A stretch of 64,000 nt of DNA, taken from NCBI GenBank assembly GCA_017854855.1, contig JAFMGZ010000011.1, positions 18,544-82,543 on the forward strand. Reading direction: 5' to 3'. A program made the position numbers and the translations under genes. Source of the stretch: Sulfitobacter sp. GTDB lineage: Bacteria; Pseudomonadota; Alphaproteobacteria; Rhodobacterales; Rhodobacteraceae. The first letter of the stretch is position 1, and every line of letters begins with the position of its first letter. Below, in pieces: positions 17,012-25,216 of this stretch. The notes below the pieces were generated by a model that worked only from the letters and a program-made list of their open reading frames with translations, was not told the DNA's origin and did no database searches.

Positions 17012-17949
17012 GTAAACGCAGCCCCCAGACGTTGCCAGCCGTCGCCGTGGGGCAGGCCCAGCCGCAGCCATCGCGCGTTGTAGGGAAACACCCGGCTCCA
17101 GATATGGTGGCGGGCCAGATTGTTCTGCCAATCCAGGGCGCTGGGGACCTCATAAAGACGAAACAGTGTTGTGCCGCCCAACAGCTTTGCCCCTTGGCCT
17201 GTCATCAGCGCATCCAGCCTGTCTGCATCTGTTTGCAGCCGCTGTCTGGTGCGTTCGGCCCAACCCGTGTCATTCAGCGCGATGGCACCGATGTGCAGCG
17301 CGGGACCGGCGACGGACCATGGGCCCAGCATGTCGGCCAGTTTGCCCAGCAATACCTTATCCCCGATGACAAAGCCCAGCCTGACCCCCGCAAGGCCCCA
17401 GAACTTGCCAAAACTCTTGAGCACAAGTGTTCCGGGAACATCGGCCTCAGCGATCAAAGAACCCTCAGGCATGACATCGCAAAAGCTTTCGTCGATGATC
17501 CGAAGGGTGCCGGAAATATCGCCAGCCTGCCAGATCCGGCCATCGGGGTTATTGGGGTGGACATGGACGCTTGCACTGAAATCGCCGCTGTCGTGGATAA
17601 CCTCCCAGCCTGCGGCGGCAAAACTGGCAGCATGTTCGTTATAGGTGGGGCCCGGGATGGCAACCCGGCCTGGCGTCTGCAACAGCGGAATATGTGCAAT
17701 CGCGGCAGAGGCACCGGAAACGGCGATGATGCCAAGATGGTCTGGCACATTCCAAAAGGATCGGGCGGCCAGCAGCAGCCTGTCCAACGCCCCACGATCT
17801 GGCAGTGCCGTCCAAGACTGGGCGGGAAGCACGGGCAGCGGGTAGGCCGTGGGGTTTATCCCCGTGGACAGATCCAGCCATGTCTCTCGGGCACCTCCAA
17901 ACTGGGCGATTGCGGCATCCAGATTGCCTCCGTGATCCCTGGCTGACAT
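17008..17949 (-). CDS. cobC: Threonine-phosphate decarboxylase CobC/CobD-type, PLP enzyme
   Basis: A 313-residue fold-type I PLP enzyme that makes aminopropanol phosphate for the B12 side chain. It begins [15 protein letters not shown] and [10 protein letters not shown], characteristic of CobC, and holds the PLP-lysine motif [23 protein letters not shown] is the substrate-binding NPDG loop. I chose M at 17949 (family-like start); M at 17979 would add ten residues and has no better binding site. It is the first gene of a cobC-cobD pair. No cobalamin riboswitch was recognised upstream. Confidence 0.92.
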   Translation of the reverse strand: MSARDHGGNLDAAIAQFGGARETWLDLSTGINPTAYPLPVLPAQSWTALPDRGALDRLLLAARSFWNVPDHLGIIAVSGASAAIAHIPLLQTPGRVAIPGPTYNEHAASFAAAGWEVIHDSGDFSASVHVHPNNPDGRIWQAGDISGTLRIIDESFCDVMPEGSLIAEADVPGTLVLKSFGKFWGLAGVRLGFVIGDKVLLGKLADMLGPWSVAGPALHIGAIALNDTGWAERTRQRLQTDADRLDALMTGQGAKLLGGTTLFRLYEVPSALDWQNNLARHHIWSRVFPYNARWLRLGLPHGDGWQRLGAAFT

Positions 17950-18067
17950 GGGGGTATTTATCTCTTTCTTGGTCCGCATACTGGCAAGGATGCGCTGATT
18001 TCTTAATTCCGACAAAGCGGAAAACCGCCACTTATTCAAGGGAGTGGGTTTGAGTTAATACCTTTTT

Positions 18068-18089
18068 GTTAACGTTAACGGTTTATTAA
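18068..18089. promoter_or_regulatory. 12-bp palindrome and CtrA-like site
   Basis: GTTAACGTTAAC (18068-18079) is a perfect palindrome. Overlapping it, TTAA (18075-18078), seven bases, TTAA (18086-18089) matches the TTAA-N7-TTAA CtrA binding motif of alphaproteobacteria. The site is about 70 bases before the orphan receiver gene and within an AT-rich divergent region between it and cobC. Confidence 0.5.
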
Positions 18090-18155
18090 GGAACTGGGCA
18101 GAACAAGGGAGTTATCTGCTGATTTACAATTTCTTAACTGCTGAAGGCCCCGCTG

Positions 18156-18527
18156 ATGAAAATACTGATTGTTGAAAGTTGTGCTAGACTTGGAGAACTC
18201 TGGCAGCGTCATCTACTGCGGCAAGGCGGCGATGTCACATATGTCACCACCCAGGATGCAGCCACCGCGCATCTTGCTCAGCATTCGGTTGATATCATCA
18301 TCCTTGATCTGGTTCTGGCCGAAGGTTCGGCCCTGGCCGTTTCCGATTACGCCAATTATCGCCAGCCCGATGCGCGGGTGATTTTTGTGACCAATACGTC
18401 GTTTTTTTCTGATGGGTCCATCTTTGCCCATGCCGGGAATGCCCGGGCATTCCTGCCCTCTGGCACCCCGCCAGAAGACCTGGTCGCGATGGTCGAACAC
18501 TACGGCGCTGTCCGGACCGCATCCTAA
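18156..18527 (+). CDS. Orphan receiver-like protein with degenerate active site
   Basis: A 123-residue single-domain response-regulator fold. Asp51 in IIILDLVLAEG fits the phosphoacceptor position and VIFVTNTS gives the conserved Thr. However, the usual acidic pair is reduced to Glu7-Ser8, and the conserved lysine of the YLxKP motif is missing (AFLPSGTPPEDL). No output domain follows. It may be a phosphate sink, a phosphorylation-independent adaptor or a signalling partner for another kinase. It is alone, with its own AT-rich upstream region and a CtrA-like site. The next gene is convergent. Confidence 0.8.
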   Translation: MKILIVESCARLGELWQRHLLRQGGDVTYVTTQDAATAHLAQHSVDIIILDLVLAEGSALAVSDYANYRQPDARVIFVTNTSFFSDGSIFAHAGNARAFLPSGTPPEDLVAMVEHYGAVRTAS

Positions 18528-18571
18528 AGCGTGGCCCGGAAAAAAGTTGGTTCTGGGTTTTTGTAAACGCC

Positions 18572-19546
18572 CTAGCCTCTGCCGTGGGGCGCTGAGAAAT
18601 CCAGGACCGGATTGACCGGGATAATCCTGTGCGGATTGATGCTCTCGTGAGAGTAATGATAGTGCCGCACGATGTGATCCAGGTTGACGGTCTGGGCGAT
18701 GCCCGGCCACTGAAACAGTTCGCGGGTATAGGCCCAGAGATTGGGGTAGTCGATGATCCGGCTGCGATTGCATTTGAAATGCAAGTGATAGACGGAATCG
18801 AACCTGACCAATGTGGGGAACAGCCGCCAGTCGGCCTCGGTGAGCGTATCACCCATCAGATAGCGGTGCTGTGACAGCCTATCTTCGAGCCAGTCCAGCG
18901 TGTCAAACAAGGGGGCAACAGCCTCGTCATAGGCGTTTTGAGTGGTGGCAAAGCCGCAGCGGTAGACACCGTTGTTAAAGGTATCATAGATGCGGTCATT
19001 CACCGGCTCTATGGCGCTGCGCAGGTCCTGTGGCCAAAAATCCTGGGTATCGCCGGTCAGATCATCGAAAGCCGAATTGAACATCCGGATAATTTCAGAG
19101 CTTTCGTTTGAAACGATGGTGTTTTGTTCCTTGTCCCACAGGATGGGTACGGTCACCCGGCCACTGAACTTTGGATCCGCCTTGGTATAGATGTCACGGG
19201 CAAAGGGCAGGCCAAACAACGTATCACCCGTGGCGGAGGGAAAACTATCATCAAAGGACCAGCCATCGCCCAGCATATCGGGATGCACGACTGAAATGCT
19301 GATATGATCTTCCAGCCCTTTGATCTGGCGAAAGATCAATGTGCGGTGCGCCCAGGGACAGGCGAGGCTGACGTAGAGGTGATAGCGGCCGGATTTTGCG
19401 GGAAAACCTGCCACACCGGAAGGGCCTGCCGCACCGTCTGCCGTGATCCAGTTGCGGAACTTTGCCGCGGAACGTTCAAATTTCCCGTCCGAGGATTTGG
19501 TATCGTACCATTGATCTTGCCATTTTCCGTCTACCAGCAAACCCAT
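18572..19546 (-). CDS. yqjG: Glutathionyl-hydroquinone reductase (YqjG/Ecm4, GST Xi class)
   Basis: A 324-residue glutathione S-transferase-like enzyme. The catalytic cysteine is in SLACPWAHRT (Cys63), the CPWA signature of the Xi class, and the C-terminal helical domain starts near residue 175. It reduces glutathionyl-hydroquinones, probably to recycle quinones spontaneously conjugated to glutathione. AAGGA precedes the ATG at 19546. The genes on both sides are transcribed in the other direction, so it is probably monocistronic. Confidence 0.93.
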   Translation of the reverse strand: MGLLVDGKWQDQWYDTKSSDGKFERSAAKFRNWITADGAAGPSGVAGFPAKSGRYHLYVSLACPWAHRTLIFRQIKGLEDHISISVVHPDMLGDGWSFDDSFPSATGDTLFGLPFARDIYTKADPKFSGRVTVPILWDKEQNTIVSNESSEIIRMFNSAFDDLTGDTQDFWPQDLRSAIEPVNDRIYDTFNNGVYRCGFATTQNAYDEAVAPLFDTLDWLEDRLSQHRYLMGDTLTEADWRLFPTLVRFDSVYHLHFKCNRSRIIDYPNLWAYTRELFQWPGIAQTVNLDHIVRHYHYSHESINPHRIIPVNPVLDFSAPHGRG

Positions 19547-19665
19547 CTTATATTCCTTTTCTGCGCGTTAACCAAACTGTAGCGCTGCTGTCATATTTTT
19601 CCCACAAGGATCGGGCGCAATGGCCCTGCATCAATGCACAGGCGAAAATACTTGATATTGTTGAC

Positions 19666-19683
19666 ATCTGACCCATGTCAGAT
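19666..19683. promoter_or_regulatory. Perfect inverted repeat before an unknown gene
   Basis: ATCTGAC (19666-19672) and GTCAGAT (19677-19683) form a perfect 7-bp inverted repeat with a 4-base centre. It starts at the end of a TTGACA hexamer (19661-19666) and ends 17 bases before the ATG at 19701, so it could be an operator over a promoter or an RNA hairpin beside the binding site. Confidence 0.45.
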
Positions 19684-19700
19684 TCGAGTCGGGGGAGAAG

Positions 19701-20066
19701 ATGATGGAAGAGATGTTGTCAAAAGAGATCCAGGCAGGTCTTGACCACGCCCGCGCACAGAGTCTTCGCAAGGCATCGCGCCTGCGGCTCGATGTTGAGG
19801 GGCGCAAATACGCGGTACTGCGGATGTGGAAAACCGGGTTTTCCGTCGCTGCCGAAGATGCACCGCATCTGCGCGGTCTTGTGGATCTCTACGATGGGGC
19901 AAACCATCTTTTTCAATGCCTGATCGTGGCCAGTGCCGAAGAAGCCGGTGAAATGCAGTATGAGTTCAAGCGGGCCACACCAGTGGCCACCTCAGCTGCA
20001 CTGGATTTTGAACGTGATGAACAGGCACCCGTTGCCCTGATCGAAAAAGATTCCGCGATCGCCTGA
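19701..20066 (+). CDS. Conserved-looking protein of unknown function
   Basis: A 121-residue soluble protein. After a helical start it has alternating strands (ASRLRLDVEGRKYAVLRMWKTGFSVA and RGLVDLYDGANHLFQCLIV) that could fold as a small beta barrel, loosely like PilZ, but the PilZ RxxxR and DxSxxG motifs are not properly present. GGGGGAGAAG precedes two adjacent ATGs (19701, 19704). It lies between two minus-strand genes and so is a single-gene unit. I do not recognise the family with confidence. Confidence 0.75.
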   Translation: MMEEMLSKEIQAGLDHARAQSLRKASRLRLDVEGRKYAVLRMWKTGFSVAAEDAPHLRGLVDLYDGANHLFQCLIVASAEEAGEMQYEFKRATPVATSAALDFERDEQAPVALIEKDSAIA

Positions 20067-20104
20067 TCAAAAAACCAAGGAGATCGCGAAAACGTCTTTG
20101 AGGG

Positions 20105-21274
20105 TCACTGCAGGTCTTTAAACGCCTCTTTCAGCCGGTTACAGGCCTCTTCGACCCGTGCACGTGGCGTGGCAATATTAAAGCGCAGGAAACTGTCGCC
20201 ACCTTTGCCAAAGGTAGGCCCGTGGTTGACCGCAATCTGCGCGTCCTGCTGTACCCGCCGGGTGAATTCATCCCTTGCCATGCCGGTGCCCGAAAAATCG
20301 ACCCAAGCCAGATAGGTTGCCTCCAGGTTCATGGAGGCAAGGCCGGGAATGGCGTTGACCGCGTCGTCAAACAGCCTTCGGTTGCCGTCAAGATAGGTCA
20401 CAAGCTCATCCACCCAAGCGGCCCCTTCCGGGGAATAGGCCGCTGTGGCCATAAACAGGCCAAAAGAATTGGGGGACAGCCCCAGCGCCATCATGCGGCC
20501 GCTGAATTTTGCACGCAACTCGGGGTCTTCGATGATCACATTGCCCACATGGCTGCCTGCGATGTTAAAGGTCTTGGTGGTCGCTGTCATCATGACCAGA
20601 CGGTCGCTGACGCCCTCAATCCTGGACATCGGAATATGGGTGCTGCCGGGCATCACCAGATCGTGGTGAATTTCATCTGACACAAGCACCAGATCGTGCC
20701 GCTTGGCGAAATTGGCCATGCCCTGCAATTCATCGCGGGTCCAGACCCGGCCGCCGGGGTTATGCGGCGAACACAGGACAACCATTTTTTCGGCCCCCGT
20801 CATCTGTGCATCCCAGGCGTCGAAATCCATCTGATAGCGGCCATCGACATTGGGCATTTCGCATTCGACGACCTTGCGGCCAGCGGCGCTGATCACTTTG
20901 GCAAAGGCATGATAGACCGGAGTGAACAGAACCACGCCGTCGCCCGGCGCGGTAAAGGCGTCGATGCACATGGCGGTTCCGTTGACCAGCCCGTGGGTCG
21001 TAAAGATCCACTCCGGCTCAACCCGCCAGCCATGGCGGTTTTCCATCCACCACTGAATCGCGCCCAGATATGCGCTGTCGTCGCCGAAATACCCGTAAAC
21101 GCCGTGATCCAACAGCGCCTTGAGCGTATCTTGGACCACCGGGGGCGGCCGAAAATCCATGTCAGCGACCCACATCGCAATACCGGTATCGCGGGGCACA
21201 CCATAGAGCGACTCCATCTTGTCCCACTTGGCGCAATGGGTGTCACGGCGGTCGATGATCTCGTCAAAATTCAT
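20105..21274 (-). CDS. patB: MalY/PatB family aminotransferase (C-S beta-lyase)
   Basis: A 389-residue PLP enzyme. It has the family start NFDEIIDRRDTHCAKWD, then AMWVADMDFRPPPVV, SPHNPGGRVWTRDEL, SDEIHHDLVMPG and the PLP-lysine motif TATTKTFNIAGSHVG. MalY/PatB proteins cleave cystathionine or other cysteine conjugates to thiol, pyruvate and ammonia; the precise substrate is open. The frame is open far upstream, but AGGAG eight bases before the ATG at 21274 fixes the start. It diverges from def. Confidence 0.92.
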   Translation of the reverse strand: MNFDEIIDRRDTHCAKWDKMESLYGVPRDTGIAMWVADMDFRPPPVVQDTLKALLDHGVYGYFGDDSAYLGAIQWWMENRHGWRVEPEWIFTTHGLVNGTAMCIDAFTAPGDGVVLFTPVYHAFAKVISAAGRKVVECEMPNVDGRYQMDFDAWDAQMTGAEKMVVLCSPHNPGGRVWTRDELQGMANFAKRHDLVLVSDEIHHDLVMPGSTHIPMSRIEGVSDRLVMMTATTKTFNIAGSHVGNVIIEDPELRAKFSGRMMALGLSPNSFGLFMATAAYSPEGAAWVDELVTYLDGNRRLFDDAVNAIPGLASMNLEATYLAWVDFSGTGMARDEFTRRVQQDAQIAVNHGPTFGKGGDSFLRFNIATPRARVEEACNRLKEAFKDLQ

Positions 21275-21364
21275 GAGGGCGCTCCTAGGTTCTCTGTCGG
21301 ACAGGCTACTGCTATCCACGTTGGCTGCAACCCCTTGCTTGAAGTGTCGCAGCCCTTCGCCTAA

Positions 21365-21892
21365 ATGATTGCCATGAAACGCAACATCCTTTTGCACCCC
21401 GATCCACGGCTGAAGAAAACGGCCACCGCTGTAAATGACCTGACGGACGACTTGCGTCTGTTGGCAGATGATATGCTGCGGACCATGTATGAGGCGCCGG
21501 GCGTTGGGCTTGCCGCGCCGCAGGTCGGCGTGCTGGACCGGTTGATCGTGCTGGATTGCGTCAAGGAAGAGGGCGAGAAACCGCGCCCGCTGATCATGTT
21601 CAACCCCCGTGTGATTGCAGCGTCCGATGATCTGAACACCTATGAAGAAGGCTGTTTGTCGATCCCCGATCAATATGCAGATGTGACACGGCCCAAGATC
21701 GTGGACGTCGAATGGATCGACCGTGACGGCAAGACACGGTCAGAAACCTTTGACGGGTTGTGGGCGACCTGCGTCCAGCACGAGATTGACCATCTGGATG
21801 GCAAACTGTTCATTGATTACCTCAAGCCTCTCAAACGCCAGATGATCACGCGCAAGATGGTCAAGCTCAAGCGCGAGCTGGCGCGCGGATGA
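21365..21892 (+). CDS. def: Peptide deformylase, canonical copy
   Basis: A 175-residue metalloenzyme that removes the formyl group from nascent protein N-termini. All three motifs are intact: PGVGLAAPQVG (about 45-54), EEGCLSIP with metal ligand Cys97, and QHEIDH with His139, catalytic Glu140 and His143. It heads a three-gene deformylase array whose members overlap by four bases, followed by fmt. ATG at 21365 or 21374 could start it; neither has a clear binding site. Confidence 0.96.
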   Translation: MIAMKRNILLHPDPRLKKTATAVNDLTDDLRLLADDMLRTMYEAPGVGLAAPQVGVLDRLIVLDCVKEEGEKPRPLIMFNPRVIAASDDLNTYEEGCLSIPDQYADVTRPKIVDVEWIDRDGKTRSETFDGLWATCVQHEIDHLDGKLFIDYLKPLKRQMITRKMVKLKRELARG

Positions 21893-22386
21893 GTGTCTTG
21901 CCGATCCTGCGATGGCCCGATCCCCGGCTGGCCGAGATTTGCAGCCCGATTGATGACATCACCCCTGAGATCGAAACACTGGCCGCCGATATGCTTGAGA
22001 CAATGTATGCCGCACCCGGCAGGGGGCTTGCGGGGCCGCAGGTCGGGGCGATGCGGCGGATATTCGTCATGGACACGGGCTGGAAAGAGGGCAAATCCGA
22101 TCCGATTGTCTGCATCAACCCGATGCTGCAAGAGATCAGCGAAGAGCGCGCGACCGCCGAAGAGGGCTGTTTGAGCATTCCGGGCGTGACAGCCCAGATC
22201 AGTCGTCCCGCACAGGTCCAGATGGTCTGGACCGGACTGAACGGGGGGCGCTACGTCCAAGGCTTTGCCGGATTTGCCGCCGTTTGTGTGCAGCATGAGT
22301 TGGATCATCTGGACGGGGTGGTCACATTTGACCACCTTACGACAGCCGACCGCAGCGATCTGATTGCAAAGTATCAAGCGCAATGA
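21889..22386 (+). CDS. Peptide deformylase, second copy
   Basis: A 165-residue paralogue overlapping the first copy by ATGA. Motif 1 is altered to GRGLAGPQVG (Ala to Gly before PQ), while EEGCLSIPG (Cys94) and QHELDH (His136, Glu137, His140) are complete, so it should still bind metal and may be active. It lacks the long basic C-terminal helix of the first copy. Tandem duplication then divergence is the simplest history. Confidence 0.93.
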   Translation: MSVLPILRWPDPRLAEICSPIDDITPEIETLAADMLETMYAAPGRGLAGPQVGAMRRIFVMDTGWKEGKSDPIVCINPMLQEISEERATAEEGCLSIPGVTAQISRPAQVQMVWTGLNGGRYVQGFAGFAAVCVQHELDHLDGVVTFDHLTTADRSDLIAKYQAQ

Positions 22387-22880
22387 CAGTTCGTCGGATC
22401 TTGCAATGGCCGGACAAACGACTGCGCACCCCCGCAGCCGAAGTTCACGAGATCACCGATGATATCAGGGCGATCTGGCAGGATATGATCGACACGATGG
22501 ATGCGATGCCCGGTGTGGGCCTAGGAGCGCCGCAGATTGGCGTGATGCTGCAGCTGGCGGTGGTTGATGCCTCCTCCGGACGGGACCGGCGCATCCGTAT
22601 GGCCAACCCGCAGATACTGGATTCCTCGGCCAAGCCAAATGTGCATGAGGAGGCCAGCCCCTGCCTGCCCGGCGTCTCGGCCCAGATCACAAGACCGCGC
22701 GCGGTCTCTGTCCGGTTTCTGGACGAGAACGGCGTGGTGGCGCGGCGTGATTTCGTGGGACTGGAGGCGACCAGCGTCCAACACCAGATCGACCATCTGG
22801 CGGGGCGGATGTATTTCGACAACCTCAGCAAGACCAAGCGCGACATGCTGCTGCGGCGGGCGCGCAAGTTGAACGGATAG
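22383..22880 (+). CDS. Peptide deformylase-like pseudoenzyme, third copy
   Basis: A 165-residue paralogue overlapping the second copy by ATGA. The fold is clear ([28 protein letters not shown]), but catalytic residues are lost: the EGCLS motif reads EASPCLPG, so Ser92 falls at the metal-ligand cysteine position, and HEIDH reads HQIDH, with Gln135 for the catalytic glutamate. The frame is intact, so it is maintained as protein rather than a pseudogene. Peptide deformylation is unlikely; binding of nascent chains or ribosomes, or a regulatory role, is possible. Confidence 0.88.
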   Translation: MTVRRILQWPDKRLRTPAAEVHEITDDIRAIWQDMIDTMDAMPGVGLGAPQIGVMLQLAVVDASSGRDRRIRMANPQILDSSAKPNVHEEASPCLPGVSAQITRPRAVSVRFLDENGVVARRDFVGLEATSVQHQIDHLAGRMYFDNLSKTKRDMLLRRARKLNG

Positions 22881-22919
22881 GGTGGAGGAGACCTCCACCT
22901 TACCAAGGGGACCGACCCC
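22881..22919 (+). other. Two hairpins between the deformylase array and fmt
   Basis: GGTGGAGG (22881-22888) and CCTCCACC (22892-22899) form a perfect 8-bp stem with a 3-base loop directly after the third deformylase stop; GGGG (22907-22910) and CCCC (22916-22919) form a second small stem. No T-run follows. They may attenuate transcription into fmt or mark an mRNA processing site. Confidence 0.5.
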
Positions 22920-22945
22920 ACCCCATCCGGCAAAGGACAGAGCAT

Positions 22946-23860
22946 ATGCGTATCATTTTCATGGGCACCCCCGAGTTTTCGGTCCCGGTTCTGGATGCCC
23001 TGGTGCAGGCCGGCCATGAGATTGCAGCCGTCTATTGCCAGCCGCCCCGCCCCGCAGGACGCGGCAAGAAGGACCGCCCGAGCCCTGTTCAGGCCCGCGC
23101 AGAAGCGCTGGGCCTTGAGGTGCGTCATCCGGTCAGCCTGAAAACCGCACAAGCGCAGCAGGATTTCGCGGCATTGCAGGCGGATGTTGCCGTGGTGGTG
23201 GCCTATGGTCTGTTGCTGCCCCAGGAGATTCTGGATGCGCCGCCGCTGGGTTGTCTGAACATTCATGCCAGTCTCTTGCCGCGCTGGCGGGGGGCGGCAC
23301 CGATCCACCGGGCGATCATGGGGGGGGATGAGAAAACAGGCGTGTGCATCATGCAGATGGAGGCAGGACTGGATACGGGACCGGTTTTGCTGTGCAAGGA
23401 ACTGCCGATCGGCGCGACCGAGACGACAGCCGCCCTGCATGACCGTCTGTCCGTGCTGGGAGCCGCGACGATTGTCGAGGCGCTGGCGCAATTGCCGCAG
23501 CTGATCGCCCAGGTTCAACCACAAGAGGGCGTCACCTATGCCGCCAAGATCGACAAGGCCGAGGCGCGGATCGATTGGCATCGACCTGCGGTTGAGGTTG
23601 ACCGTCTCATCCGGGGGCTGTCCCCGTTTCCCGGTGCATGGTTCGCGTTGAACGGGGTGCGCATCAAGGTGTTGGGCTCTTGCCTGGCCCCGGGCGAAGG
23701 AACGCCGGGTTGCGTGCTGGATGCGGAGCTGCGGGTGGCTTGCGGCACTGGTGCGGTGCAGCTGACACGCTTGCAACGGGCCGGCAAGGCGGCGCAGGAT
23801 GCGGCGGTGTTCCAAAGCGGCGCGCAGATCGCGCCCGGCACCCTATTGAGCGGAGAGTGA
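22946..23860 (+). CDS. fmt: Methionyl-tRNA formyltransferase
   Basis: A 304-residue enzyme that formylates initiator methionyl-tRNA with 10-formyl-tetrahydrofolate. The N-terminal Rossmann fold shows [14 protein letters not shown], the hydrolase/transferase signature [10 protein letters not shown] and [20 protein letters not shown] with the catalytic Asn, His and later Asp (GLDTGP). The C-terminal OB-like tRNA domain starts near 205. AAAGGACAG precedes the ATG. It lies just after three deformylase genes, the classical def-fmt pairing. Confidence 0.97.
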   Translation: MRIIFMGTPEFSVPVLDALVQAGHEIAAVYCQPPRPAGRGKKDRPSPVQARAEALGLEVRHPVSLKTAQAQQDFAALQADVAVVVAYGLLLPQEILDAPPLGCLNIHASLLPRWRGAAPIHRAIMGGDEKTGVCIMQMEAGLDTGPVLLCKELPIGATETTAALHDRLSVLGAATIVEALAQLPQLIAQVQPQEGVTYAAKIDKAEARIDWHRPAVEVDRLIRGLSPFPGAWFALNGVRIKVLGSCLAPGEGTPGCVLDAELRVACGTGAVQLTRLQRAGKAAQDAAVFQSGAQIAPGTLLSGE

Positions 23861-23864
23861 TGCG

Positions 23865-24101
23865 ATGTTCCTGACCTTATTTGGCACAATTGTGATTGCA
23901 GGGATCATTGGCTATGCCTCTGAAAAGACCGGCTGGACGCGCAATGGCATCCTGCAGTCGATCATCATCTGCGTCGGGGGTGCTTTTGTATTTTATTTCA
24001 TCCGCATCATGTTTGGGGTCGGATTTGCGTCACCGGGGGTGAATGCCATTGTGTCGTCGATCGGTGCGCTGATCATCGTGCCGTTCCACTGGCGGCGATG
24101 A
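23865..24101 (+). CDS. Small membrane protein, GlsB/YeaQ/YmgE-like
   Basis: A 78-residue protein with three hydrophobic segments (residues about 3-18, 31-50, 57-73). The spacing, the initial IAGIIGY and the final SIGALIIVPFHWR resemble the transglycosylase-associated GlsB/YeaQ family of small stress-related membrane proteins, but the match is weak. It follows fmt by four bases and ends directly at a dispersed 29-base repeat. Confidence 0.75.
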   Translation: MFLTLFGTIVIAGIIGYASEKTGWTRNGILQSIIICVGGAFVFYFIRIMFGVGFASPGVNAIVSSIGALIIVPFHWRR

Positions 24102-24130
24102 CGGGATTGAGTTTATGGGCAAGATGAAGC
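24102..24130 (+). repeat. 29-base dispersed repeat, copy 1
   Basis: A 29-base sequence beginning CGGGATTGAGTT and ending GCAAGATGAAGC is identical to 35966-35994. This copy begins at the first base after the stop of the small membrane protein gene and is in the gap before the convergent TRIC gene. Both copies are non-coding and in the same orientation. Its origin is not known to me. Confidence 0.9.
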
Positions 24131-24143
24131 CGAGGCGGTGTGG

Positions 24144-24767
24144 TCAGGTTTTGGGTGGGGTGCTTTTGTAGACTGGCAGGTTCCAGCCGAAATAAAGCGA
24201 GCCTGCGCGCAGGATCCAGGTGACGACCGCGCAGGCCAGCAGGGCCAGTGGTGTTTCGATGAGGTAGAATTTTGCCAGTGTCGCGGTTGCGGCACCGGCA
24301 AAGGCGGCTGTGACGTAGAGTTCGCCCTGTTTCAGCACAAGGGGGACTTCGCCGACAACCACGTCGCGCATCAACCCGCCCATACAGCCGGTAATCATGC
24401 CCATCAGGATCACAATGATGGCTGATTGCCCCAATGCGAGGGCGACGCCTGCGCCAGCCGCGACGGCGATGGCCAGGGCGAAACTGTCGAGCCAGATCAA
24501 CACGCGCAGACGGCTTTCCATCAGGTGGGCCGTGAAGAAGATGATCAGTGCTGCGGCGGCGGCGACTGCCAGATAGGCGGGGTTGGCGATCCAGAAGATC
24601 GGGTTGCGGTCCAGCAGCAGATCGCGAATGGTGCCGCCGCCCAAGGCGGTCAGGCAGGCGATGAAGGCAAAGCCGACCAGGTCAAGCTGGGCCCGACTGG
24701 CCACAAGGGCACCGGTAATGGCAAAGATCAGCACCGATCCGTAGTCGAGCACCGCAAGCAGGGTCAT
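24144..24767 (-). CDS. TRIC-type cation channel / UPF0126 membrane protein
   Basis: A 207-residue protein with seven predicted membrane helices arranged as two repeats. The repeat signatures [23 protein letters not shown] (about 32-54) and [21 protein letters not shown] (about 121-141) are those of the bacterial TRIC (YadS/YvgT, formerly UPF0126) family, trimeric potassium-conducting channels. The physiological role in bacteria is unclear. Its start overlaps the rnhA stop by four bases. Confidence 0.92.
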   Translation of the reverse strand: MTLLAVLDYGSVLIFAITGALVASRAQLDLVGFAFIACLTALGGGTIRDLLLDRNPIFWIANPAYLAVAAAAALIIFFTAHLMESRLRVLIWLDSFALAIAVAAGAGVALALGQSAIIVILMGMITGCMGGLMRDVVVGEVPLVLKQGELYVTAAFAGAATATLAKFYLIETPLALLACAVVTWILRAGSLYFGWNLPVYKSTPPKT

Positions 24768-25216
24768 GGTTTGAAAGGGGCCATGCCCGCGCGGGCCAGT
24801 TCATCGGCGCGTTCGTTTTCGGGATGGCCTGCGTGACCTTTGACCCATTCCCATGTGACCTTGTGGCGGGCGTTTGCCTCGTCCAGCCGTTGCCACAGTT
24901 CGGCGTTCTTGACGGGTTTTTTGGCTGCGTTTTTCCAGCCGTTCTTTTTCCAGCCGAAAATCCATCCGGTTATGCCGTTCTTGACGTAGTTGCTGTCGGT
25001 CACGATCGTGATTTCGGTTTCGCGATCCAAGGCTTCCAGCGCGTTGATTGCAGCGAGCAGTTCCATCCGGTTATTGGTGGTCAGCGGCTCGCCGCCCTTC
25101 AGCTCACGTTCCTTGATCACCTTATCGCCGTCTTTTGCCTGCAGCAACGCGCCCCAGCCGCCGGGACCGGGATTGCCGGAACAGGCACCGTCTGTATATG
25201 CGAATAATTTAGCCAT
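24764..25216 (-). CDS. rnhA: Ribonuclease HI
   Basis: A 150-residue enzyme that cleaves RNA in RNA-DNA hybrids. The four acidic residues are seen in [18 protein letters not shown] (Asp), [12 protein letters not shown] (Glu), [10 protein letters not shown] (Asp) and the NERADELAR (Asp) segment, with the basic [14 protein letters not shown] handle region. Length fits E. coli RnhA (155). It overlaps the methyltransferase stop by eight bases and the TRIC start by four. Confidence 0.97.
   Translation of the reverse strand: MAKLFAYTDGACSGNPGPGGWGALLQAKDGDKVIKERELKGGEPLTTNNRMELLAAINALEALDRETEITIVTDSNYVKNGITGWIFGWKKNGWKNAAKKPVKNAELWQRLDEANARHKVTWEWVKGHAGHPENERADELARAGMAPFKP

Noticed and set aside
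17950..18155. Cobalamin riboswitch before cobC
   Set aside because: No B12-box-like sequence or expected paired regions could be found on the minus strand.
18528..18571. Terminator between the receiver gene and yqjG (CCCGG...CTGGGTTTTT)
   Set aside because: The stem is only five base pairs with a wobble and a 13-base loop, too weak to call.
23074..23815. Long minus-strand frame over the def3-fmt region
   Set aside because: Shadow of fmt and the third deformylase in a GC-rich genome; composition is low in hydrophobic residues and has no start signal.
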